From assembly GCF_900582625.1 (NCBI RefSeq), contig NZ_UTIQ01000199.1, positions 186,001 to 250,000 on the forward strand: a stretch of DNA of 64,000 nt, written 5' to 3'. This document shows, in pieces, positions 29,272-36,599 of the stretch; the stretch's first letter is position 1, and every line of letters starts with the position of its first letter. The stretch is from Pseudomonas viridiflava. Lineage in GTDB: Bacteria; Pseudomonadota; Gammaproteobacteria; Pseudomonadales; Pseudomonadaceae. Under the pieces are notes generated by a model, which was not told where the DNA came from, searched no databases, and saw only the letters and a list, made by a program, of their open reading frames with translations. A program made the position numbers and the translations under genes.

Positions 29272-30024
29272 ATGAGCGATGTGGAAGCGATCAATCTCAA
29301 AGCGTATTTCAACAAGGGCGGTGAAGAACTGGATTTCACCGGCAAACGTTGCGTGCTGGCGGTGAGCGTGGGGCAGGAGTACCACGAGGAGCAAAAGCTC
29401 AGCTCCACCGTGCACCTGATTAACAAGTCCGGCTTCAGCGAAGTGAAAGTGGTGGTGGCCGACACCTTGCAGCGCCACAACAAACACGGCAAGTCGCCGG
29501 GCCTGGCGTTATCGGCGTCGATTCGTGATGGCGAGGCGTGGCTTAAGCGCAATCGCAAATACCTCGACGGCCTGGAGGCGAAAGTGACCATCAGCCGCTG
29601 GAACGAAGAGTTGGCCTCCGACCGCTACGCCGACCTGCGCTTGCAGGTGAACGAGGTGTACGCCCAGCCCGACAGCCGCTTGCGCGCGGCCATCGACACC
29701 ACCATTGGCGTGTTTATCGAGCGCTTGTTGTTGCGTGACCCGGCAGCGGATACCCAACAGGCCGCCGCGCAGTGCCGCGAATACATTCTGGAAGAAATTC
29801 CGATCATTTTGCCGCTGTGGGCTGAGCAGGGTTACGACTTCATCATTTACCCGCAGCAGATGACCCACGCCATGGCCAGGGCCCGCGAACTGTTGATCGA
29901 ACCGGTGCACCCGGAGCGCGTGCATTGGCTGCCGCTGAAGTTCAAAAAGCGCGGCATTCCCATTCCGTTCAGCCTACCCGGCGTGGTGCATCCGGCGTGG
30001 TCGCACACGGCGATTGCCGTATAG
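29272..30024 (+). CDS. tRNA-dependent cyclodipeptide synthase, XYP subfamily
   Basis: This 250-residue protein is predicted to use two aminoacyl-tRNAs to make a 2,5-diketopiperazine through an aminoacyl-enzyme. Family landmarks are in order: the N-terminal Rossmann strand and nucleophile Ser32 in AVSVGQEYHEE (AlbC Ser37); DTLQRHN (64-70) after the next strand; Tyr171 and Glu175 in YILEE (AlbC Tyr178/Glu182); and Tyr193-Pro194 in IIYPQQ (positions 202-203). Gln35 replaces the Asn of the NYH subfamily, so it falls in XYP. Basic stretches such as LKRNRKYL could contact tRNA. GGAG lies 9 bases before the ATG inside the oxygenase gene. Recognition is from motifs only; the amino acids used cannot be read. 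The exporter gene follows after 63 bases. Confidence 0.85.
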   Translation: MSDVEAINLKAYFNKGGEELDFTGKRCVLAVSVGQEYHEEQKLSSTVHLINKSGFSEVKVVVADTLQRHNKHGKSPGLALSASIRDGEAWLKRNRKYLDGLEAKVTISRWNEELASDRYADLRLQVNEVYAQPDSRLRAAIDTTIGVFIERLLLRDPAADTQQAAAQCREYILEEIPIILPLWAEQGYDFIIYPQQMTHAMARARELLIEPVHPERVHWLPLKFKKRGIPIPFSLPGVVHPAWSHTAIAV

Positions 30025-30087
30025 GCCTGGGCGTTTTTTGGCGGGTGGTCGTGCCGCCCGCGTTATTGACTTTTTGAGGAGTAATCC

Positions 30088-31617
30088 ATGGGCGTTTTTG
30101 CGCAACCGCAACGCAAATGGTGGGCCTTGTTTGGCGTGAGCATCGCCAGCTTTCTGGGCTGCGTTGATTTCACCATCGTCAACACCGCCTTGCCGGCATT
30201 ACAGGCCGACCTTGGCGCCTCGTTCGAGGCGCTGCAGTGGGTGATCAACGGCTTCATTCTGGCGTTGTCGAGTTTTATGGTGCTGGTCGGTCGGCTGGCC
30301 GATTTGTACGGGCGCAAGCGCGTGCTGTTTATCGGCCTGACCGTGTTCGGCGCGGCGTCGTTCGCGGCCGGCGTCGCCACGGGCATCGACCTGCTGATCG
30401 CCGCCCGCGTCGCCCAAGGCTTGGCATGCGCGGTGCTGTACACGGCCTCTGGCGCGATTGTGGCGAATGCCTTCCCGGCCAGTGAACAAGGCCGCGCTTT
30501 TGGCGTGCTGTTCAGCGTTAACGGCGTGGGCTTGGCCAGCGGCCCGGTGCTGGGCGGGGTGATTGCCAGTGCGTTGGGCTGGCAATGGATTTTCCTGCTT
30601 AACGTGCCGTTTGTGCTGCTCAGCCTGGCGATTTGCGCATGGGCGGTGGACGAGTCGCGCGGCGAGGGCCAAGGCCTGGACGGCTGGGGCGCGCTGTTGC
30701 TGTTGATCGGCCTGCCAAGCCTGGTGCTGCTGATTGTGCAGGGCGGCGCCTGGGGTTGGACGTCGCCGGTAAGCCTGGCCTTGCTGGTCGTGGCGGTGCT
30801 GGCACTGGTGGCGTTTATTCAAGTGGAGCGGCGGGAGAGGGCGCCCATTGTCGACCTGACACTGTTTGCCAATCGCCGTTTTGTGGCGGCCGTTGTGGCC
30901 AGCTTTGCCCTCGCGGTTTTCTACTGCCTGGCGTTCTTTGTGATGCCGTTGTACCTGGCGCTGATCCGGGGCGACAGCGTGCAAACCAGCGGGCTTTTAT
31001 TGCTGCCGACGACGCTGGGCGTGGCGGTGCTGTCGCCGGTGGTGGGGCGCTTGGTCGACCGCAAAGGACCAGCGTTATTAATCCAGGCAGGCCTGGCGCT
31101 GTTTGTCGTATCCGCCTTGCTGCAAGCGGGCTTCGACACCCACACCTCGCTGGTTTACCTGCTTGGCGCCTTCGCGCTGATGGGCGTGGGCTGGGCCTGC
31201 GTATTGGGACCCTCGACGGTGCTGGGCATGACCTCGGTGCCGGCGAACATCAGCTCGGTGGCCATGGGCTCGCTGATGACCTTGCACAACATTGGCGGCG
31301 GGCTTGGCCTGGCGATTGGCGTGGGCGTGTACCGCTTTTTCGCCGCGCGTGAGCTGAGCGCTGTCAGCAGCAGTCAGGCGCACTGGGTAAACGCCGCTGT
31401 GGCGCAACCGGAGCAGGGCGTGGCGTTGCTGACGCAGCACCTGAGCCAGGCGCCCGAGGTGCTTAATGGCTGGGTGCAGCAGGCGTTTTTGCACGGTTAC
31501 CAGGCGGTGATGGTGTTCCTGGCCGTGGTGCTGGCTGTGGCGTTAACCGGCGTGATGCTGTTGCTGCGTCGCCAGTCGGCGCAAGCCGTGGAAACGCCGG
31601 AGCACGCCCATGGCTAA
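30088..31617 (+). CDS. MFS efflux transporter, DHA2 (EmrB/QacA) family
   Basis: This 509-residue inner-membrane protein is hydrophobic throughout, with about 14 predicted membrane spans. It carries the MFS motif A region GRLADLYGRKRVLF (~71-84) and a motif C-like glycine/proline segment LASGPVLGGVI (~151-161). Members export drugs and small secondary metabolites by proton antiport. Its place directly after the CDPS gene fits export of the diketopiperazine or self-protection. GAGGAG lies 6 bases before the ATG. The 63-base gap upstream has a small GC hairpin (about 30040-30058) and a T-run that could reduce read-through. The gene overlaps the next by 8 bases. Confidence 0.9.
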   Translation: MGVFAQPQRKWWALFGVSIASFLGCVDFTIVNTALPALQADLGASFEALQWVINGFILALSSFMVLVGRLADLYGRKRVLFIGLTVFGAASFAAGVATGIDLLIAARVAQGLACAVLYTASGAIVANAFPASEQGRAFGVLFSVNGVGLASGPVLGGVIASALGWQWIFLLNVPFVLLSLAICAWAVDESRGEGQGLDGWGALLLLIGLPSLVLLIVQGGAWGWTSPVSLALLVVAVLALVAFIQVERRERAPIVDLTLFANRRFVAAVVASFALAVFYCLAFFVMPLYLALIRGDSVQTSGLLLLPTTLGVAVLSPVVGRLVDRKGPALLIQAGLALFVVSALLQAGFDTHTSLVYLLGAFALMGVGWACVLGPSTVLGMTSVPANISSVAMGSLMTLHNIGGGLGLAIGVGVYRFFAARELSAVSSSQAHWVNAAVAQPEQGVALLTQHLSQAPEVLNGWVQQAFLHGYQAVMVFLAVVLAVALTGVMLLLRRQSAQAVETPEHAHG

Positions 31618-32950
31618 TGCAGACGGACGTTTGCGCCTGGGCGCCTTCTTGTCTGGCAGCGGCGCCCACACCGGCGCCTGGCGCCACCCGCAGGCCGACG
31701 CCGATGCCTCGCTGAACATTCAGCGCTACCAGCACTACGCGCAAACCCTGGAGCGCGGGCGCTTCGATGCGCTGTTTCTCAACGACAACGTCAGCGTCGG
31801 CGAACTCGACCCCGAGGTGCTGGCGTGCGGGCCGTACAGCTTGCGCTGGGACCCGCTGATTCTGATGCCCGCGCTGGCCATGGTGACCCGCCATATCGGC
31901 CTGATCGCCACCGCCAACACCAGCTACAACCAGCCGTACAACCTGGCGCGCAGCTTCGCCTCGCTGGACCAACTGTCCAACGGCCGCGCCGGCTGGAACC
32001 TGGTCACAGCGCTGGTCGGCGCCGAGAACTTCAACCACGACCAACCGTTGGCACACGCCGAACGCTACGAGCGCGCCGAGGAATTTCTCGACGTGGTCAC
32101 CGGCCTCTGGGACAGCTGGGCCGACGATGCCTTTGTGCTCGATAAAGCCAGCGGCACCTGGCTGGACGTTAACCGCATGCGGGTGCTCAACCACCGTGGC
32201 CGGCACTTCCAGGTGCAAGGTCCGCTCAACGCGCCGCGCCCCGTGCAAGGCTGGCCGGTGATCGCCCAGGCTGGCTCGTCGGACGCGGGCCGGGAACTGG
32301 CGGCCCGCAGCGCCGAGTTGGTGTTTACCGCGCAGCAAACCCTGGGCGAGGCGCAGGCGTTTTATCAGGACTTGCACGCGCGCGCGGCCGGTTATGGACG
32401 AACGCCGGATGCGCTGAAAATTTTCCCCGGCGTGTCGCCCATCGTCGGCCGCAGCGCCAGCGAGGCCGAGGAAAAACATCAGCAGTTACTGGAATTGGTC
32501 GACCCACGCAGCGCGCTCAAACAACTGAGCTTTTTGCTCGACCTGGGCATTGATCTGGCCGCGTTGCCGCTGGACGCACCTGTACCGATACCGGAACAGC
32601 CGCCCACTACCGAGCGGCACAAAAGCCGTCAGCAATTGGTGCTCGACCTGATCCGCCGCGAACGGCCCACGGTCGGCCAGTTACTGCGCACGCTGGGGGC
32701 CGGCGGCCATCGCCTGGTAGTCGGCACAGCGGCGCATATCGTCGATGAATTGGCCGCGTGGTACCACGAAGGGGCGGCGGACGGCTTCAATATCCTGTTC
32801 ACCCATTTGCCGGGCGGCGTGGATGATTTTGTCGATCAGGTGGTGCCGCAATTGCAGCGCCAGGGGCTGTTTCGCGAGCAGTACGAAGGCGCTACGTTGC
32901 GCGAGAACCTGGGCTTGCAGCGCGTGGCCAATCGGCACTTTGCCGGCTGA
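31610..32950 (+). CDS. LLM-class FMN-dependent monooxygenase (NtaA/SnaA/DszA family)
   Basis: This 446-residue cytosolic flavin monooxygenase belongs to the branch that includes nitrilotriacetate, pristinamycin and dibenzothiophene-sulfone monooxygenases. Family features are the N-terminal strand with DALFLNDNV, the segment SYNQPYNLARSFASLDQLSNGR (~104-125), GWNLVT and HYER-like AERYERAEEF, and QAGSS at ~221-225. These enzymes need reduced FMN from a separate reductase, and none is encoded nearby. The start lies inside the MFS gene (8-base overlap), so it is translated as part of that operon. It could tailor a diketopiperazine, or desulfurise an organosulfur compound in keeping with the sulfonate-type binding protein upstream; the sequence does not settle this. 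Confidence 0.88.
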   Translation: MANADGRLRLGAFLSGSGAHTGAWRHPQADADASLNIQRYQHYAQTLERGRFDALFLNDNVSVGELDPEVLACGPYSLRWDPLILMPALAMVTRHIGLIATANTSYNQPYNLARSFASLDQLSNGRAGWNLVTALVGAENFNHDQPLAHAERYERAEEFLDVVTGLWDSWADDAFVLDKASGTWLDVNRMRVLNHRGRHFQVQGPLNAPRPVQGWPVIAQAGSSDAGRELAARSAELVFTAQQTLGEAQAFYQDLHARAAGYGRTPDALKIFPGVSPIVGRSASEAEEKHQQLLELVDPRSALKQLSFLLDLGIDLAALPLDAPVPIPEQPPTTERHKSRQQLVLDLIRRERPTVGQLLRTLGAGGHRLVVGTAAHIVDELAAWYHEGAADGFNILFTHLPGGVDDFVDQVVPQLQRQGLFREQYEGATLRENLGLQRVANRHFAG

Positions 32951-32985
32951 AGTGTCGGCATCTGATCCGCATTTAATCGCGTTAT

Positions 32986-33010
32986 CTGCCGCTGTTTTGT
33001 AAGGCGGCAG
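32986..33010 (+). other. GC-rich hairpin between monooxygenase and sulfite reductase genes
   Basis: CTGCCGC and GCGGCAG form a perfect 7-base-pair stem around an 11-base AT-rich loop. No T-tract follows, so it is not a standard terminator. It could mark the end of the CDPS operon or be part of the cysI-type gene leader. Confidence 0.45.
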
Positions 33011-33048
33011 GCACGGCATAGTCCCTGGCATTATTCGGGGGCAGATGC

Positions 33049-34716
33049 ATGTATCAATACGACGATTACGACCAGGCGCTGGTGTTCGAGCGCGTCGAGC
33101 AGTTTCGCGACCAGGTGCAGCGCCGGCTCAGCGGTGAACTGAGCGAAGACGAGTTTCTGCCACTGCGGTTGCAGAACGGTCTGTACCTGCAAAAGCACGC
33201 CTACATGCTGCGGGTGGCTATTCCCTACGGCACGCTGAGTGCCGTGCAGTTGCGCTGCCTGGCGGCCATCGCCCGCGACTACGACCGTGGCTATGGTCAC
33301 TTCACCACCCGGCAAAATATTCAATTCAACTGGATTGAACTGGAGCAAGTGCCAGACATTCTCGCGCGCCTGGCCGAGGTACAGATGCACGCAATTCAGA
33401 CCTCCGGCAACTGCGTGCGCAACATCACCACCGAGGCCTTTGCTGGCGTGGCGGCAGACGAATTGCTCGACCCGCGCCCGCTGGCAGAAATTCTGCGGCA
33501 GTGGTCGACGGTCAATCCGGAATTCCTGTTTCTGCCGCGCAAATTCAAAATTGCCTTGTGCGCGGCACACGAAGACCGCGCCGCCGTGCAAATGCATGAC
33601 ATCGGCCTGTACCTGTACCGCGACGACGGCGGTGAGCTGCTGCTGCGGGTGATGGTGGGCGGCGGTTTGGGCCGCACGCCGATTCTGTCGCAGACGATTC
33701 GCGACGGCCTGGCCTGGCAGCACGTGCTGTCGTATGTGGAAGCGATTTTGCGCGTGTACAACCGCCACGGCCGGCGCGACAACAAATACAAAGCGCGGAT
33801 CAAAATCCTGGTGAAAGCCCTGGGCATCGAAGCTTTTGCCGCCGAGGTGGAGCGCGAGTGGCAACACATCAAAGACGGCCCGGCCGAACTGACCGAAGCC
33901 GAATACCAGCGCGTAGCCGCCGCGTTTGTGCCGCCCGCCTATGAGCAATTGCCAACCATCGACCTGGACTTCGGCACGCAGCTGGCCAACAGCAACGCCT
34001 TCGCGCAATGGACCGAACGCAACGTGCACGCCCATAAAATGCCGGGCTATGCCTCGGTTGTGCTCTCGACCAAACCTGGCGCCGCGCTGCCACCGGGAGA
34101 CGTCACGGCCGAACAGATGGACGTCGTAGCGAATTGGGCCGAGGCATTAGGCTTTGGCGAAATTCGCATCGCCCACGAACAAAACATCGTGCTGCCCGAC
34201 GTGCGCAAACGCGACCTCTACACCCTGTGGCAAGCCGCCTGCGAGCACGGGCTGGGCACAGCAAATATCGGCCTGCTCACCGACGTGATCGCCTGCCCGG
34301 GCGGCGACTACTGCTCGCTGGCCAACGCCAAATCCATCCCCGTGGCGCAAGCGATTCAGGCGCACTTCGACAACCTCGACTACCTGCACGACATCGGCGA
34401 TCTGAGCCTGAACATCTCCGGCTGCATGAACGCCTGCGGCCATCACCATATCGGCAACATCGGCATTCTGGGCGTCGATAAAAACGGCAGCGAGTGGTAC
34501 CAGATCACCCTGGGCGGCGCGCAGGGGCAGCACGCCGCGCTGGGCAAAGTCATCGGCCCCTCGTTCGCCGCCGAGCAGGTGCCGCAGGTGATCGAACGCA
34601 TCGTGAATACCTTCACCGACTACCGGGAAGTGCAGGAACGCTTCGTCGATACCGTGCAGCGCATCGGCCTGGAACCGTTTAAAGAACGCGTCTACCGGGC
34701 GGAGGTGGTGGCATGA
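33049..34716 (+). CDS. cysI: Sulfite/nitrite reductase haemoprotein subunit, CysI-like
   Basis: This 555-residue soluble enzyme is expected to carry a coupled sirohaem-[4Fe-4S] centre for six-electron reduction of sulfite to sulfide in cysteine synthesis. The cluster ligands are visible as Cys416 and Cys422 (CPGGDYC) and Cys459 and Cys463 (CMNACG). The ferredoxin-like repeat segments GHFTTRQNIQFNW (~84-96) and the matching second half, with IRIAHEQNIVL, are typical. The next gene is the DUF934 partner, overlapping by 4 bases (ATGA). In pseudomonads this pair is housekeeping assimilatory sulfite reduction. ATG 33049 follows a weak GGGGGCAG site. Nitrite as substrate is possible, but the DUF934 partner favours sulfite. 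Confidence 0.93.
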   Translation: MYQYDDYDQALVFERVEQFRDQVQRRLSGELSEDEFLPLRLQNGLYLQKHAYMLRVAIPYGTLSAVQLRCLAAIARDYDRGYGHFTTRQNIQFNWIELEQVPDILARLAEVQMHAIQTSGNCVRNITTEAFAGVAADELLDPRPLAEILRQWSTVNPEFLFLPRKFKIALCAAHEDRAAVQMHDIGLYLYRDDGGELLLRVMVGGGLGRTPILSQTIRDGLAWQHVLSYVEAILRVYNRHGRRDNKYKARIKILVKALGIEAFAAEVEREWQHIKDGPAELTEAEYQRVAAAFVPPAYEQLPTIDLDFGTQLANSNAFAQWTERNVHAHKMPGYASVVLSTKPGAALPPGDVTAEQMDVVANWAEALGFGEIRIAHEQNIVLPDVRKRDLYTLWQAACEHGLGTANIGLLTDVIACPGGDYCSLANAKSIPVAQAIQAHFDNLDYLHDIGDLSLNISGCMNACGHHHIGNIGILGVDKNGSEWYQITLGGAQGQHAALGKVIGPSFAAEQVPQVIERIVNTFTDYREVQERFVDTVQRIGLEPFKERVYRAEVVA

Positions 34717-35159
34717 GCAACCTGATTCGCTTGATCAATGGCCAGGCCGTGATCGACCGGGCCGACGCCAACCCAATTGTGCCGCTGGCTGCCTGGCAGC
34801 CTGGCGACGGCGTGTTGCTGGGGCCGGACGACGACGTGGAAACGCTCGACCTGCCATTCGCTGACGTGGCGTTGATCGCCATCGACTTTCCCAGCTTTCG
34901 CGATGGTCGCGGTTACAGCCAGGCGTACTTATTGCGCCAGCGCTTGGGTTGGCGCGGTGAATTGCGCGCCGTGGGCGATGTGTTGCGCGATCAGCTCAGC
35001 CACATGCGCCAGTGCGGCTTCGACAGCTTTGCCGTGCGTGCGGACAAGTCTGTAGAGGATGCGTTGAAAGGGTTGGCGGGCATGAGCGTGGTGTATGGGC
35101 GTTCGGCCATTGAGCCACGGCCGTTGTTTCGACGTCGGGCGGGTGAGGGCAGCGAGTAA
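34713..35159 (+). CDS. DUF934 protein, sulfite-reduction partner
   Basis: This 148-residue small soluble protein of the DUF934 family is nearly always encoded directly after CysI-type reductases in proteobacteria. Family motifs include the segment IDFPSFRDGRGYSQAYLLR (~58-76), GELRAVGDVLRDQL and the C-terminal CGFDSF. The molecular role is not established; an oxidoreductase accessory or electron-transfer function is usually inferred from the fixed neighbourhood. Its ATG overlaps the reductase stop by 4 bases, so the two are translationally coupled. A long dispersed palindrome begins 8 bases after the stop. Confidence 0.9.
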   Translation: MSNLIRLINGQAVIDRADANPIVPLAAWQPGDGVLLGPDDDVETLDLPFADVALIAIDFPSFRDGRGYSQAYLLRQRLGWRGELRAVGDVLRDQLSHMRQCGFDSFAVRADKSVEDALKGLAGMSVVYGRSAIEPRPLFRRRAGEGSE

Positions 35160-35166
35160 AGGCCGA

Positions 35167-35266
35167 CCCTCACCCCCAGCCCCTCTCCCGCGAGCGGGAG
35201 AGGGGAGCTAAAACGCGGTCTGCTTTTAGTCCCCTCGCCCCTCGGGGAGAGGGTTAGGGTGAGGGG
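35167..35266. repeat. Dispersed intergenic inverted repeat (CCCTCACCC...GGGTGAGGG type)
   Basis: The outer arms CCCTCACCCCCAGCCC and GGGTTAGGGTGAGGG, plus two inner hairpins (CTCCCGCGAGCGGGAG and CCCCTCGCCCCTCGGGG), build a cruciform-like unit of about 100 bases after the DUF934 gene. This sequence type is common between genes in many gammaproteobacteria and differs from the REP family elsewhere in the window. It may end the cysI operon transcript. Confidence 0.88.
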
Positions 35267-35385
35267 GCTGCGTGCACAATCGCCCATCCATTAACCGAAA
35301 AAATTCCCGCCCATCGCCACCCTCCAGTGAACCTTTGCCCCCCTGCGGCGATCATTGACGGGATGGTTTTTCAACGGAGGTGTGT

Positions 35386-35883
35386 ATGTTTTTGCGCTCA
35401 TTCAGTCTGGCGTTGATGGTCGCGCTCAGCGGCCCGGCGTTTGCCGACGATACCGACAGCCCGCTCGCCGCCGACCGTGGCCAGGCGCGGCCGCTGATCG
35501 TGATCGCCAACAGCAGCGCCGATCCGGCACTGGTCAAGCTGCTGGCCGCGCTGAAAGAGCCGGCTAACGAAGCCGCGTTTAAAGAACGCAACATGGTGCT
35601 CTACACCGTGGTGAACACCATCGGCCAACGCAACGGCAAAGACCTCGACCCGCAAAGCACCATGGCCCTGATTCGCGCGCTGAAGCTGGGCGCCAGCGCC
35701 GATGCGAAAGTGATTCTGGTTGGCAAAGATGGCGAGAAGAAGCTGGAACACTCCGGCGCCATCGATCCGAAGCAACTATTTAGCGCGGTGGATGAGATGC
35801 CGATGCGTGAGAGGGAGGCGAGCAAGCCGGCGGAAGCTGCGGCACCGGCACCGGCACCGGCACCTGCGCCGCTGGATGATTAG
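35386..35883 (+). CDS. Small exported DUF4174-type protein
   Basis: This 165-residue protein has a clear Sec signal peptide (1-20, cleavage after AFA), a mature thioredoxin-like-fold region and a low-complexity AP-rich tail (repeats of AP near residues 152-161) ending LDD. The central part (PLIVIANSSADPALVKLL, KVILVGKDGEKKLEHSG) resembles the DUF4174 family. No CxxC is present, so ordinary thioredoxin chemistry is unlikely. ATG 35386 has GGAGG 5 bases upstream; an in-frame GTG at 35380 overlaps that site and is rejected. It converges on the YqaA-like gene, whose stop is 2 bases away. Function unknown. Confidence 0.8.
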   Translation: MFLRSFSLALMVALSGPAFADDTDSPLAADRGQARPLIVIANSSADPALVKLLAALKEPANEAAFKERNMVLYTVVNTIGQRNGKDLDPQSTMALIRALKLGASADAKVILVGKDGEKKLEHSGAIDPKQLFSAVDEMPMREREASKPAEAAAPAPAPAPAPLDD

Positions 35884-35885
35884 CG

Positions 35886-36314
35886 TTAGGCGTAGAGCAC
35901 CACGGCCGCCAGGGCGAGGTAACGGCCGGCTTTGGCGATAGTGACCAGCAGCACGAATCGCCACAGCGGTTCGCGCATCACGCCGGCGATCAGGGTCAGT
36001 GGGTCGCCTACCACGGGCAGCCAACTGAGCAGCAGCGTCCAGCAGCCGTAACGCTGGTACCACCCTTGGGCGCGTTGCAGCTGCTGTTCGTTGGCGGGGA
36101 ACCAGCGGCGCTCGCGGAAGCGCTCGATACCGCGCCCCAGCGCCCAGTTCACCAGCGAGCCCAACACGTTGCCAATGGTGGCGACAAGCACCAATGCGGC
36201 GGGCGAGTAGTTGCCCGTCAGGAGCAGGCCGGCTAGCACCGCTTCCGATTGCAGAGGGAGCAGGGTGGCGGCGATGAAGGCGCTGGCGAATAGGCTGAGG
36301 TAGGGGATAAGCAT
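35886..36314 (-). CDS. YqaA-like (DedA/SNARE-associated) small membrane protein
   Basis: This 142-residue inner-membrane protein has about four hydrophobic segments. It resembles the YqaA family, with an N-terminal span (LSLFASAFIAATLLP), the motif SEAVLAGLL, a glycine-rich segment GNVLGSLVNWALGR and PVVGDPLTLIAGVMR. The last corresponds to the DedA/VTT core whose relatives move or flip lipids. The start at 36314 begins the protein directly at MLIPYLS; upstream in-frame codons translate a REP element and are not real. The role in this organism is unknown. Confidence 0.85.
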   Translation of the reverse strand: MLIPYLSLFASAFIAATLLPLQSEAVLAGLLLTGNYSPAALVLVATIGNVLGSLVNWALGRGIERFRERRWFPANEQQLQRAQGWYQRYGCWTLLLSWLPVVGDPLTLIAGVMREPLWRFVLLVTIAKAGRYLALAAVVLYA

Positions 36315-36364
36315 GGGGGCGGACTGTATCGATTGGGTCCGGGGCGGTCTAGGCGAATCGAGAG

Positions 36365-36427
36365 CATCGCGGCTAAAGCCGCTCCCAAGTCGACGTGAAC
36401 TCTGTAGGAGCGGCTTTAGCCGCGATC
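36365..36427. repeat. REP pair between YqaA-like gene and glgE
   Basis: Inverted REP arms (TCGCGGCTAAAGCCGCTCCC and GTAGGAGCGGCTTTAGCCGCG) lie with a ~22-base middle, 50 bases before the YqaA-like start codon and upstream of the glgE promoter candidate. They separate the two divergent transcription units. Confidence 0.93.
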
Positions 36428-36470
36428 CCTGCAAACACCATTGCCTGGCCAATCAATCCATCAAATCCCT

Positions 36471-36498
36471 GAACTTTTGCTCAAACACGGGGCTCGGA
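36471..36498 (+). promoter_or_regulatory. Candidate AlgU/sigma-E-type promoter for glgE-treS-glgB
   Basis: GAACTT (36471-36476), 17 bases, then TCGGA (36494-36498). The published AlgU consensus in Pseudomonas is GAACTT-N16/17-TCTGA, so one base differs. It lies about 100 bases before the glgE ATG and after the REP pair. A closely similar motif precedes the alcohol dehydrogenase operon. AlgU control would match osmotic and envelope-stress induction of trehalose/glucan genes. This is motif inspection only. Confidence 0.5.
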
Positions 36499-36599
36499 AC
36501 TGTACGCCCCCTGTTTCGCCAGGGATGACGAACTCCAACCAGCCGCCTCCCATTCTCCACCACGGGTGGCGGCTGTTTGCTAAGAAGGAGCCCGATTCG

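Noticed and set aside
28490..32950. Bicyclomycin gene cluster
   Set aside because: Bicyclomycin needs several 2OG oxygenases and a P450; only one oxygenase is present and a flavin monooxygenase is added.
36441..36599. N-terminal extension of GlgE to an upstream ATG
   Set aside because: The extension translates the promoter region and has no family similarity; the later ATG has a good ribosome site.
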